Shown one piece after another: positions 20,933 through 29,730 of a stretch of DNA of 64,000 bases. The notes beneath the pieces are model-generated. The model did no database searches. It was given only the letters and a program-made list of their open reading frames with translations, and was not told the DNA's origin. The stretch is taken from assembly GCA_016795385.1 (NCBI GenBank), contig JAEUHI010000077.1, positions 1 through 64,000 on the forward strand, given 5' to 3'. The translations under genes were made by a program, and so were the position numbers. How positions within the stretch are numbered: the stretch's first letter is position 1; each line of letters opens with the position of its first letter. This stretch comes from Verrucomicrobiales bacterium. GTDB taxonomy: Bacteria > Verrucomicrobiota > Verrucomicrobiia > Verrucomicrobiales > DEV007.

Positions 20933-23344
20933 TCAAGAGATGCCATGGAGCTTCCGATACCAATGGGGCAGCAGCCAGATTGCCGTGACCATGTTGGCGA
21001 GAATGCCGACAGCACAGACCAACCCGAGGCTCGCGAGGCCATAGGCGGAAGCGGTCGCGAGCGAGCCGAATCCGATCGCCGATGAGCCGCCGCAGAAGAG
21101 GAGCGCCCTCCCGATCCCGGCGCGGGCCGCGGCGACGTCGCCTCCATTGCGGCGCAAGGTCAGCAGCATGTGGATCCCGTAATCGATCCCTGTGCCGAAA
21201 ATGAGGGGCAGACCGCAGACGTTGAAGGAATTCCAGCTCAGTGGAGTCCAGGTGGTGGCGAGGATGAGAATGGCCGAGGAAAAGAGGAGCGAAAAGAGGC
21301 TGAGCACCACCTCGCGCCACGTCCGGAAGACCACCGCCAGCATGACGACGAGGATCCCCAGCATCGGCAGGAAGACGCGCACGAGATCGCCCTTGATCCG
21401 CTCATTGAGGGCCGTGCCGAGGGACCCGAGGCTGGCAACGACCGTATTCTCATCACAGATCGCCGCGACCCAGGCGCGGTCGCGGGGTTCGGCGGGTTTT
21501 ACCGTGGCGAGGGCCGCGTAGGTGCCCTCGCGCACGGCGAACAGGCGGTCGACCGACCAGGCGGCGAGCTTGCCCTCGGGTTTGGCATATTCGTTTTCGC
21601 CCAGTTGGGCGAGGTAATGCTCCCAAGCGGTGAAGACGGTCGTCGTCAGCGCGGTGCCTTCATCGGAGAACCCCGCTTCGCCGATTTCGCGCAGGAGGCG
21701 GTCGCGTTCACCCAGCCAGGCACGGACCGTCGCCGCGTTGGCCTGCTGCCGGTCCGGATCAGGGATGAAGATCTCCGGGAGGATCGCGTCTTCGAGCAGG
21801 CCGGCGGCTTTTGCCTCGTGGATGCGTTTCGTCGCCGTCTCGAGATGCTGGTGGAGGTCAGTCAGGTTTGTCGCCGTGATCACCGTGGGCACGACCCGCT
21901 CGCGTCCGCTCAGCTCGTGTTGCAAGGCCTGCCAGGCGATCATCGAGGGGCTTTCGCGAATGCGGAAGGGGTGAAAATTCGCCTCGAGGGCCGGCATTTC
22001 CTTCGTGAAGATCGAAATCACCGTCACGGCAGGGAGAATCAAAGCCGCGAGCCCCGCCGCTTTGGCGCCCCAGGGACGGATCACGGCGGGGGGAGAATAC
22101 GGCTTGTTTTTCGTCTCGCGCACAAACTGCACTGCGATCGGACCGAATCCGTAGATCATCACCACCGCCCCCACCGCGACCCCGATCGCGACGAGATTGC
22201 CCATTTCCGAAAGGCCCGGCAGGGAGCTGAGATTGAGCGAGAGAAACACGGCCGCCGTCGTCGCCGCCGCCCAGAGGATGCCCGGCCCCACGGTGCTGCG
22301 CAGGCCCTTTGCATCCTCACCGCCATCGTAGGCTTCGCGATAAAGGACGATGCCGTAATCGACCGCGAGCCCCATGAGGATGGCGGCGAATCCCGCGCTC
22401 ATCACGCTGAGATCTCCAAAGAGAAAACCTCCGATCGTAAGCGTGATCGAGAGGATCAGAAGCATGCCCGAGATGAGCCACGCGAGCGGTTTTGTCTGGC
22501 GGTGCATCCACCAGAAAAGCAGCGAGATGAGCACCATCGTGGAGAAAACCGAGACGGTCATGTCGAACTCCATCCGCGCTCCCACCTCGGCCATGAAGGC
22601 GGGCGTGCCGGTGAGACCGATCGTGACAGTGTCGCGCCCCTCGTGTTCGCCCTCCCATTCCGATTCCCAGGCGGTGACGGCGGTCTTCACCTTGTCGAGC
22701 CATTTCGCCGCGTCGCGGTAGTCGGAAAAATCGACCCCCATGCCTTCGACATACATCACCTGGAAAGTCCCGTCGCCCGAGCTCATGGGATCCGGCGTGG
22801 ATACGTCAGGGCCGCTCCCCTCGCCGAGCAGTCCGCCGAGCTTCGAGATCCCGAGCGGATCGTAGCTTTTCACGACGACGTCCTGATCGAAGAAGCCGCT
22901 CTGCACCGCCTCCATCGCCGCGGTGATTTCCACCTGGGAACGTCCCGCGGCGAGGCGCTCGCCCAAGGCCGGGAGTTTGCCCTCGGGCGCGTTCAGCCAG
23001 AGCCAGGCGAGGAGACCGCCTCCCTCGGTGACGAGTTCGGTGAGGGTGAGCTCGCGAAAGGTCGCCGAGACGAGCTCGGGCTCCGTCACCAGACGTTTCG
23101 CCAGGGAATTCATCGCCTCCTCCGCCTCGAAGGCTTCCTCCGCCTTCACTGTCACGATAAGCTGTCCGTCGCGGCTGAAGTAGCGGTTGAGCCGGTCCAT
23201 ACCCTGCACCTCGGGCAAGTCCTGCGGCAGCATCTCGTAGAGCACCGCGTTGAAATGGACCCGCAGGATGCAGAACGCCGCGATCGCCCCGAAGAAAGTG
23301 ATGACGAGAATGGGCGGGATACGGGTCATGGCGCGAGGCGGCAT
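20933..23344 (-). CDS. MMPL/RND family transporter
   Basis: An 803-residue membrane protein of the MMPL type: a first membrane helix (PPILVITFFGAIAAFCIL), a large outer domain (residues of about 30-230), helices 2-6 (MTVSVFSTMVLISLLFWWM, ILMGLAVDYGIVLYR), a second outer domain, and helices 7-12 (IFGTGIDYGIHMLL, AVGILANMVTAIWLL). The GLAVDYGI and GTGIDYGI segments carry the charged residue of proton-driven RND pumps. Likely exports a lipid or hydrophobic compound to the LolA-like protein encoded downstream. The start could also be the ATG five codons later (MTRIPP). Confidence 0.88.
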   Translation of the reverse strand: MPPRAMTRIPPILVITFFGAIAAFCILRVHFNAVLYEMLPQDLPEVQGMDRLNRYFSRDGQLIVTVKAEEAFEAEEAMNSLAKRLVTEPELVSATFRELTLTELVTEGGGLLAWLWLNAPEGKLPALGERLAAGRSQVEITAAMEAVQSGFFDQDVVVKSYDPLGISKLGGLLGEGSGPDVSTPDPMSSGDGTFQVMYVEGMGVDFSDYRDAAKWLDKVKTAVTAWESEWEGEHEGRDTVTIGLTGTPAFMAEVGARMEFDMTVSVFSTMVLISLLFWWMHRQTKPLAWLISGMLLILSITLTIGGFLFGDLSVMSAGFAAILMGLAVDYGIVLYREAYDGGEDAKGLRSTVGPGILWAAATTAAVFLSLNLSSLPGLSEMGNLVAIGVAVGAVVMIYGFGPIAVQFVRETKNKPYSPPAVIRPWGAKAAGLAALILPAVTVISIFTKEMPALEANFHPFRIRESPSMIAWQALQHELSGRERVVPTVITATNLTDLHQHLETATKRIHEAKAAGLLEDAILPEIFIPDPDRQQANAATVRAWLGERDRLLREIGEAGFSDEGTALTTTVFTAWEHYLAQLGENEYAKPEGKLAAWSVDRLFAVREGTYAALATVKPAEPRDRAWVAAICDENTVVASLGSLGTALNERIKGDLVRVFLPMLGILVVMLAVVFRTWREVVLSLFSLLFSSAILILATTWTPLSWNSFNVCGLPLIFGTGIDYGIHMLLTLRRNGGDVAAARAGIGRALLFCGGSSAIGFGSLATASAYGLASLGLVCAVGILANMVTAIWLLPHWYRKLHGIS

Positions 23345-23429
23345 AGTAAAAGTCGGGAATGCGACCGGGGAAAGGGAAAAGAGCCGCGCGGAGTCGTTTG
23401 GCCGGATCCTTGCTTTCCAAACATCTGAA

Positions 23430-23756
23430 ATGAATCCCGATTACCTCCCTTGGAAAATGCTCGCTGCCGAAGTCACCGTCGGCACCGGCAGCGAAGACTG
23501 GTCCCTCGATGCCGTGTCGGAGGAGGATTCGCCGGATCGGACCTACGAGGTCGCGGTCTCCTTTTCGACCTCCTTCGCGGCACCGCCCGTAGTGCATCTC
23601 GGCCTCACCGGATTCGATCTCGAGCAATGGAGCAGCTCTCGCCTGAATCTTTCGGTCGTGGGCGTGACCGAATCCGGTTTCACCGCACGCCTCACGACGT
23701 GGCGTTCCAGCCGCGTCTACCGCGCGAGCTTTCAATGGCTTGCGGTAGGGGCGTGA
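23430..23756 (+). CDS. Small H-type lectin domain protein
   Basis: A 108-residue protein made of one H-type lectin domain (first known in snail agglutinins). Seen: VAVSFSTSFAAPPVVHLGL, SSSRLNLSVVGVTESGFTAR and the closing strand YRASFQWLAVG. Family members bind sugars such as N-acetylgalactosamine as trimers or hexamers. No signal peptide is visible. It is convergent to mutS (6-base gap) and divergent from the MMPL gene. The long frame upstream is not likely to be coding; ATG 23430 precedes the domain closely. Confidence 0.7.
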   Translation: MNPDYLPWKMLAAEVTVGTGSEDWSLDAVSEEDSPDRTYEVAVSFSTSFAAPPVVHLGLTGFDLEQWSSSRLNLSVVGVTESGFTARLTTWRSSRVYRASFQWLAVGA

Positions 23757-23762
23757 TCTTCC

Positions 23763-26324
23763 CTAACCAAACAACAACATCTGCGTCTCTCCCGGCCCCT
23801 CTTCGCCGACCTTGTCGTCGGGGCGGCCTTGGCGGGGGACGCGCTTTTTCGGAGCGGCCTCGAAGGCGGCGCTCACCGGGGACGAAGTCGTCTCATCCGC
23901 ACGATCCGTGGTCACGCCCGCGCTTTGCCCCTCCAGTCCGGCGAGGATCTCCTTGGCCCGGGCGATGATGGAATCGGGCAGTCCGGCGAGGCGCGCGACC
24001 TGGATGCCGTAGCTCTTGTCGGCGGCACCGGGGACGATCTGGCGGAGGAAGATGATCTGCTCGTTCCACTCGCGCACCGCGACGTTGTAATTGTTGAGGG
24101 CGGGTCGCGAGGCGGCGAGCTGGGTCAGCTCGTGGTAATGGGTCGCGAAAAGGGTGCGGCAGCGGACCTTGTCGTGGAGATGCTCGACGACACTCCAGGC
24201 GATCGAGAGGCCGTCGTAGGTCGCGGTGCCTCGTCCGATCTCGTCGAGGATGACGAGGCTCTGCTCGGTCGCGTGATTGGCGATGAGGGCGGTCTCGGTC
24301 ATCTCGACCATGAAGGTGGACTGCCCCTTCGCGATGTCGTCACTCGCACCGACCCGCGTGAAGATGCGGTCGACGAGCCCGATCTCGGCGCTCTCGGCGG
24401 GAACGAAGCTGCCGATTTGAGCCATCAGGGTGATGAGCGCAACCTGCCGGATGTAGGTCGATTTCCCCGCCATGTTCGGACCGGTGATCAGCATGAAGCG
24501 GTTCGTCTCCGCATTCAGATCGGCGTCGTTGGGGACGAATTTCTCCTCGCCGATGTTCTGATCGAGCACGGGGTGGCGGCCGTTCTTGATGACGAGATTG
24601 CGGGTCTCGTTGAGGAAGGGTCGGCAATAACCGAAGAGCCTCGCGGTCTCGGCGAAGGCGGCGAGCACGTCGATCTCGGCGAGGGCGGAGGCGGTTTCCT
24701 GGATCGCGGTGAGGTGTTCGAGCACGGTCTCGCGCAGACTGAGGAACTCCTGGTACTCGAGGACACGCAGCCGCTCATCGGCGCCGAGGATCTTGTTTTC
24801 GACCTCCTTCAACTCGGGCGTGATGAAACGCTCCGCGTTGCTCATGGTCTGTTTGCGCGTGTATTCCGGCGGCGCTTTCTCGAGGTGCGTGTTGGTGATC
24901 TCGATGAAGTAGCCGAAGACCGCGTTGTATTTGATCTTCAGCGAGGAAATCCCGGTGCGGGCCTGCTCCCGGGCCTGGAGATCGGCGACCCATTGTTTGC
25001 CCTCGGTCGCGGCGCGGCGCAGTTCGTCGATCGTGCCGCTGTAACCGTCGGCGAAAAGCCCGCCCTCTTTCAAAGCGGCGGGCGGCTCGGAGACGATGGC
25101 GCGGCCGAGCAGTTCGCAGAGTTCGCCGAACTCACCGAGCCGGCGTTCGAGGTCGAGCCCGAGCGCTCCACCACCGAGCGCGGCGAGATGATCGCGCACG
25201 TCGGGGACGCGGCGGAGGGACATCTCGAGGGCCTTCAGATCGCGGGCATTGCCCGAACCCTGGCTGAGGCGGCTGAGCGTTCGCTCGATGTCGCGGACCT
25301 CGGCGAAATCGCCGCGCAGCGTGTTGAGCAGGTAGGGCTCGCGAATGAGCGATTCCACGAAATCCTGCCGGGCCACGAGGGTGTCGAGATCGCGCAGGGG
25401 ATGGAGCAGCCAATGCCGGAGCTTGCGCGCACCCATGGGCGTGCGGGTGCGGTCGAGCGCGCCGAGGAGCGAGGCTTTCGTCCCGCCCGAGCGGCTCGTC
25501 ACAAGATCGAGATTCGCCTGACTGGCCGCATCGATGAGGAGATGCGACTCGGTGCGGTAAGCCTGGAGGGTGCGCAGGTGGCTGACGCTGCGGCGCAACT
25601 GGGTCTCGATGTAGTGGACGATGGCACCCGCCGCACCGACGGCGGGGAGCAGGCCGCCGCAGCCGTAGCCGTCGAGCGACTGCACCTTGAAGTGTTTCTT
25701 CAGGGTGTATTCGGCCTGTTCGTGCAGAAAGGGATAAGCATCGTAGGAGAGAGCCGCGGGGAGCAGATCGAAATCGGCCGCCTGCTCCTCGGAGAAGAGC
25801 AGCTCGCTCGGGCGGATGCGGGCGAGCTCGTCCTCGAGCGCGCTCCGGTCGGTGAACTCGGTGAGACGGAACTCCCCGGTGCTGTGTTCGGCGAAGGCGA
25901 GTCCATAACGGCCCTTCGCACGGTAGACGGCGGCGAGGTAGTTCGGCCGCGTCGCATCGAGCAGGTTGAGGTCATCGATCGTGCCCGCGCTGATGATCTG
26001 GCTGATCTCGCGCTCGACGATCTTGCCGGGTTGCGGTTCGGTCGTCTGCTCGGCGAGGGCGACGCGTTTACCGGCGCGGATCAGTTTGGCGAGATAGGCC
26101 TCCGCGGCGTGGTGCGGCACCCCGCACATGGGCATGCCGTTGCGTTTCGTGAGGGCGACATTGAGGATGGGCGAGGCGATCTTCGCATCCTCGAAGAACA
26201 TTTCGTAGAAATCACCGAGGCGGAAGAGGAGGAGGACGTCGTCCGGCAATTGTCGACGCATCGACTGGTACTGGCGCATCATCGGCGTCAGTTTGCCCTC
26301 GTCGTTGCTCTCGCTTCCTGCCAT
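23763..26324 (-). CDS. mutS: DNA mismatch repair protein MutS
   Basis: MutS, 853 residues from ATG 26324 (MAGSESND); ATG 26345 would add 7. Recognises base mismatches and recruits the repair machinery. Seen: the mismatch-wedge motif DFYEMFFEDA near the N-terminus, the Walker A site GPNMAGKST, the Walker B region DEIGRGTATYDG, and the dimerisation part KSYGIQVARLAGLPDSI. All domains are present at normal length. The gene stands alone; no mutL is nearby. Confidence 0.97.
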   Translation of the reverse strand: MAGSESNDEGKLTPMMRQYQSMRRQLPDDVLLLFRLGDFYEMFFEDAKIASPILNVALTKRNGMPMCGVPHHAAEAYLAKLIRAGKRVALAEQTTEPQPGKIVEREISQIISAGTIDDLNLLDATRPNYLAAVYRAKGRYGLAFAEHSTGEFRLTEFTDRSALEDELARIRPSELLFSEEQAADFDLLPAALSYDAYPFLHEQAEYTLKKHFKVQSLDGYGCGGLLPAVGAAGAIVHYIETQLRRSVSHLRTLQAYRTESHLLIDAASQANLDLVTSRSGGTKASLLGALDRTRTPMGARKLRHWLLHPLRDLDTLVARQDFVESLIREPYLLNTLRGDFAEVRDIERTLSRLSQGSGNARDLKALEMSLRRVPDVRDHLAALGGGALGLDLERRLGEFGELCELLGRAIVSEPPAALKEGGLFADGYSGTIDELRRAATEGKQWVADLQAREQARTGISSLKIKYNAVFGYFIEITNTHLEKAPPEYTRKQTMSNAERFITPELKEVENKILGADERLRVLEYQEFLSLRETVLEHLTAIQETASALAEIDVLAAFAETARLFGYCRPFLNETRNLVIKNGRHPVLDQNIGEEKFVPNDADLNAETNRFMLITGPNMAGKSTYIRQVALITLMAQIGSFVPAESAEIGLVDRIFTRVGASDDIAKGQSTFMVEMTETALIANHATEQSLVILDEIGRGTATYDGLSIAWSVVEHLHDKVRCRTLFATHYHELTQLAASRPALNNYNVAVREWNEQIIFLRQIVPGAADKSYGIQVARLAGLPDSIIARAKEILAGLEGQSAGVTTDRADETTSSPVSAAFEAAPKKRVPRQGRPDDKVGEEGPGETQMLLFG

Positions 26325-26456
26325 GGTTCCGGTCGGTTTCCGCAAGCCGCCAACTTAGAGAGCCGCGGCGGAAATGCGAGCCGGTTTCTTGCGAGACCAT
26401 CAGCCCCGCGAAAAAGTTTGGTGGGCAAATCCCGTCCAGGCGGTTATTCTTCCAAG

Positions 26457-26723
26457 ATGCAGGATCTCACGATCACCCTTCCTGGAGACTCCCTGGTTGG
26501 AGCGAAAATTCCACCTCGTGAAATGGAGAGTGAATTGCGGAAACGCCTCGCCGCGGCCCTTTTCTCCGATGGCATCATTTCCGGAGCCGCCGCCTGCCGG
26601 ATGTCGGGAATGCAAAAGGCCGAATTCCAGTTCTGGCTCGGAGAACGGAAGATACACCAGCCGATCGAATGGGAGGATTGCGTTCGGGACTTGGATCAAT
26701 TGGAGGAATGGAACAGGCTCTGA
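26457..26723 (+). CDS. UPF0175 family antitoxin (second module)
   Basis: An 88-residue UPF0175 protein: LRKRLAAALFSDGIISGAAA, CRMSGMQKAEFQFWLGERKI, then an acidic end (WEDCVRDLDQLEEWNRL). By family an antitoxin and autorepressor. The toxin gene starts inside its last codons (16-base overlap). The sequence differs enough from the copy at 13873 that the two are unlikely to be a recent duplication. The 130 bases back to mutS hold the promoter region. Confidence 0.82.
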   Translation: MQDLTITLPGDSLVGAKIPPREMESELRKRLAAALFSDGIISGAAACRMSGMQKAEFQFWLGERKIHQPIEWEDCVRDLDQLEEWNRL

Positions 26724-27211
26724 GCATTTCCAACACGACCCCGCTCATCAACTTTTCTGAGATTGGACGGCTGGATCTTCTTCAAAGACTGCTCGGGGAA
26801 ATCGTGATCCCTCCTGCGGTCTCAGGTGAACTTGTTTCCAAGGCCCCTCTCTTTCCGAAAGCGGCGCAGGCTTCCTCGGAAGGCATTTTCGCGGTCGTGG
26901 CACCACGAGATCTACTTCTTGTGAAAAGTCTTTCCACCAACCTTCATCCGGGGGAGGCTGAATGTCTTGCCCTCGCGATGGAAAGACCAGGCTCGTTGCT
27001 CATTTTGGATGACATGGCGGCTCGGGAAACGGCGGCAAACATCGGATGTCGATTTGCAGGAACGGTCGGACTTTTGATCCAAGCAAGGAAAGCCGGTCTT
27101 GTCCCCTCACTTCTTCCCCTATTGCTGGCGCTAAGGACGCAGGCGCGCTTCTGGATCTCTGATCGCCTGATCGAGCAGGCTGTGCGGAGCGTGGGTGAAT
27201 CTTTTCCCTGA
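26708..27211 (+). CDS. PIN-domain toxin, DUF3368 family (second module)
   Basis: A 167-residue DUF3368/PIN protein. Seen: ISNTTPLINFSEIGRLDLLQ, IVIPPAVSGEL, HPGEAECLALAMERPGSLLI, LDDMAARETA and GTVGLLIQARKAG, the same sequence of motifs as in the toxin at 13427. Note N in place of the first Asp (SNTTPL against VVDTACL), a substitution also seen in this subfamily. Likely a ribonuclease toxin held by the UPF0175 protein. ATG 26708 is chosen because it gives the usual N-terminus and overlaps the antitoxin. Confidence 0.82.
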   Translation: MEQALSISNTTPLINFSEIGRLDLLQRLLGEIVIPPAVSGELVSKAPLFPKAAQASSEGIFAVVAPRDLLLVKSLSTNLHPGEAECLALAMERPGSLLILDDMAARETAANIGCRFAGTVGLLIQARKAGLVPSLLPLLLALRTQARFWISDRLIEQAVRSVGESFP

Positions 27212-27215
27212 TCGA

Positions 27216-27845
27216 CTATTCAGCCTCCTCGCCCAGCGACTCCCGCCACGCCCAGAAGGCTTTCTCCCGGGGTGCCATGTAATCCGCGATCTCGGTGAAG
27301 CTGAGGGGACGGTAATCGCAGGCATCGACGCCGACATCCCTGGCGAGGAGGCGCGGGTTGGCTTCGTCCTCGGCAAGGAGACGGCCGTGGACATGGCCGT
27401 AGAGATGCCAGGCCCCATGGAAGGATTTGTCCCACGAACGCATGGGATAGTGGTTCAGCCAGATCTTCTTGCCGAGATGTTTGATCATGCCCTGCTCGAT
27501 GACGCGATCGAAGATCGTGTCGTACGACGGCAGGTCGTGGTTGCCGCGCACGAAGTGGACCTGCCGGCACCGGATCCGCCCGCGGTAGGCCCTGGCCGTC
27601 TCGATGGGAGCGAGCGAAAAATCTCCGACGATCCAGAGCGTGTCCCCGGGAGCGACACAGGTATTGATGGCGTCGATGAGCTGTTCATCGTGTCGCGCCA
27701 CCGTTTCGGCCGACACCTTCCAGCCGCCGCGGCGGTCGACGGCCGCGCGCACCGCCTCCTCCTCGGAAAGGAAAGGCCGCTCGCAATAACGGATAATGTT
27801 GCCGTGGCCGAGATGGAGATCGGCGGTGAACCAGAGTTCGGACAT
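27216..27845 (-). CDS. Calcineurin-type metallophosphoesterase
   Basis: A 209-residue single-domain metallophosphoesterase. All five motifs are present: D-x-H in FTADLHLGHG, GDFSL, GNHDLPS, HYPM and GHVHGRL. Two metal ions at these residues hydrolyse phosphoester bonds. Small cytoplasmic members like this act on varied substrates and the true one cannot be read. ATG 27845 begins directly at the first motif, fitting family length. The stop lies 4 bases from that of the toxin gene on the other strand. Confidence 0.88.
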   Translation of the reverse strand: MSELWFTADLHLGHGNIIRYCERPFLSEEEAVRAAVDRRGGWKVSAETVARHDEQLIDAINTCVAPGDTLWIVGDFSLAPIETARAYRGRIRCRQVHFVRGNHDLPSYDTIFDRVIEQGMIKHLGKKIWLNHYPMRSWDKSFHGAWHLYGHVHGRLLAEDEANPRLLARDVGVDACDYRPLSFTEIADYMAPREKAFWAWRESLGEEAE

Positions 27846-28006
27846 GGAAGGGTGGGCCAAGTTCCGCGTCGCAGCGTGGAATGCCAAGCAATAGCGCAAA
27901 ATCCAATCGGAAAAATCAATGCTGGCGCGGCGGGAAAATTGAAAATCACTCCCGGCCGAAGGGTGACGTTGCACGCGATGCGGACGTAAGGTTTGATGAT
28001 CGCCCG

Positions 28007-29278
28007 ATGCCCCTTTCCGCACCCGCCTCTGATACCGGGATCACCTTCAGCCAAGGCACCCTGTGTCTGGCGAAGGGCCCGGTGGAAATGCGCATCACCG
28101 GGTCGCCCGTTCCGCGCTCGGTGATGCGCAGGGGCCGCGGGGAGGCCTGGCAAGCGTTCTCTCCCGAGTTCCGTCTCGTCCACCCTTATCGTCCCGCGAA
28201 GACAGCGGCGAAACGTCCCGCCAACCAACTCGTCTTCGACTTTTTCGACGATTCGGTGGCGCGGCGTCACGATGCCCCGCTGACTCCCGCGCAAAAGCGG
28301 AAACGGGCTTTCGACCAGTTCCGCTTTTCCCTTCCGAAGCCGGTCGCACGCCTTCTCGAGCCTTTCCGCACCCATCAGTGGCCATTGCTGGTGATGTTGC
28401 AGCGGGATCCCTCGACGATCGAGCTCGCCGAGGGCAATCCCGCGCTCGCTTTCGCCCTTGCCCAGAAATTAAAAGGCGATGGCGAGCTGATCGCCTCGCT
28501 CCGCTGCGGGACGATGCGCCAACGCGACCTCCTCGAAATCCTCGGGCTGCCCAGTTCCGCGGCGGCGGTAAATGTTTTCCGCAAGATCGATCCCCATTCC
28601 TTGAACGGCGACAACTGGCCCTCCGTACTGAGAGTGATCGAAAGCGAACTGGCCGCACCGAAATCGCGTTTGCACCACCTCTCCTCGATCAACTCGGGCG
28701 TGGTCGAGATCCTCCTCGACCCCCGGGCCTCCCAAGCCGCGACCCCGCAGTTGCTCGAGGAGGTGGCGAAAGACCGCGCGGAGAATCATCGCGGCCGGGT
28801 CGTGCACATGATCACCAGCACCCTGCGGATGCAGGATGAGTTGCGAACCGGAGACCGCACCGAACGCTTCCAGAGTCTCACCCGGCTGCAGACGGTACAC
28901 GATGAGGTGGCCGAGCTCTATCGCCGCCGCATGCGGCAGCTTATCGAGGCGAGCGGGGCAGGCCCGGGATGTTTCACCCCTCCCCCCATCCCCGGCATCG
29001 CGGGCCGGATCGAACCGATCACGAGCCCCTCCGATCTCGTCGACGAAGGCGAATATCAGGGGAACTGTGTCGCGAGCTACGCAGGGCGCGTGCGCGACGG
29101 CAGCACCTACATCTATCGGGTGCTCCATCCCGAGCGCGCCACGCTCTCGATCGTGCGCCGCAGCCACTTTTCCGACTGGGAGATCGACGAGCTCGAATGC
29201 CGTTTCAACACGGACGTCTCGGAGGAGACCGAAGAATTCGTTCAGGCCTGGCTCGATCGATACTCGGGGATCGTCTGA
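28007..29278 (+). CDS. PcfJ-domain protein
   Basis: A 423-residue protein. The C-terminal 100 residues match the PcfJ-like domain (LVDEGEYQGNCVASYAGRVR, then STYIYRVL and ATLSIVRR). The N-terminal 300 residues are a predicted mostly helical region. PcfJ was named from conjugative plasmids, but chromosomal copies are common and their role is unknown. Start ATG 28007 is chosen because the upstream frame has no conserved look. It is divergent from the phosphoesterase gene; the 160 bases between hold both promoters. Confidence 0.75.
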   Translation: MPLSAPASDTGITFSQGTLCLAKGPVEMRITGSPVPRSVMRRGRGEAWQAFSPEFRLVHPYRPAKTAAKRPANQLVFDFFDDSVARRHDAPLTPAQKRKRAFDQFRFSLPKPVARLLEPFRTHQWPLLVMLQRDPSTIELAEGNPALAFALAQKLKGDGELIASLRCGTMRQRDLLEILGLPSSAAAVNVFRKIDPHSLNGDNWPSVLRVIESELAAPKSRLHHLSSINSGVVEILLDPRASQAATPQLLEEVAKDRAENHRGRVVHMITSTLRMQDELRTGDRTERFQSLTRLQTVHDEVAELYRRRMRQLIEASGAGPGCFTPPPIPGIAGRIEPITSPSDLVDEGEYQGNCVASYAGRVRDGSTYIYRVLHPERATLSIVRRSHFSDWEIDELECRFNTDVSEETEEFVQAWLDRYSGIV

Positions 29279-29357
29279 TCCCGGCGCGCAAAAAAATGCA
29301 AGGTCCGTGCAGGCGCTTCGTCTCATCTCCGGGATCCGCGTATCCTTCCTCCCGAAA

Positions 29358-29702
29358 ATGAAAAAACGTCTCTTCCTCGTCGCCCTTCCCCTCCTCGCGC
29401 TCTCGATCGCTTCGCCGCTGCTCCTGCAAGCGCAGTCAGGCTCGCTCAAAATCATCAAGTTCGAGGCCGACTGGTGCGGCGCCTGCAAACAGATGAAGCC
29501 CGTCTTCGCGTCGGTCGCCAAGAGCAGCCAGGGAGTCGCCTTCGAGACCGTCAATGTCGACCGCCAGGCCGCGCTCGCGGAACGCTACGGAGTGGAGCTG
29601 CTGCCCACCGTGGTGGCGGTGAAAAACGGCAAAGAAGTCGGGCGTTTCACCGGATTCCGCAACGAAGCGAAGCTGAAATCCTTTGTGAAAAAGCACCAAT
29701 AA
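29358..29702 (+). CDS. Exported thioredoxin-like protein
   Basis: A 114-residue protein: signal peptide (LFLVALPLLALSIASPLLLQ) and a thioredoxin fold with active site WCGACK, a cis-proline in LLPTVVAV, and the closing RFTGFRNEAKL. Works in the periplasm as a thiol reductase or oxidase. The motif CGAC differs from CGPC of classical thioredoxin and suggests a different redox potential. Start ATG 29358 is fixed by the signal peptide. Confidence 0.88.
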   Translation: MKKRLFLVALPLLALSIASPLLLQAQSGSLKIIKFEADWCGACKQMKPVFASVAKSSQGVAFETVNVDRQAALAERYGVELLPTVVAVKNGKEVGRFTGFRNEAKLKSFVKKHQ

Positions 29703-29730
29703 CGGTTGCCTCCCCTTCCCCGCCGCCGCC

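Noticed and set aside
21170..23428. Plus-strand open frame of 752 codons opposite the MMPL gene
   Set aside because: Antisense shadow of a clear membrane transporter gene; the translation is His/Arg/Glu-rich without domains.
23829..26456. Long plus-strand open frame opposite mutS, fused to the UPF0175 frame
   Set aside because: Only the part from ATG 26457 matches a protein family. The upstream part is antisense to mutS.
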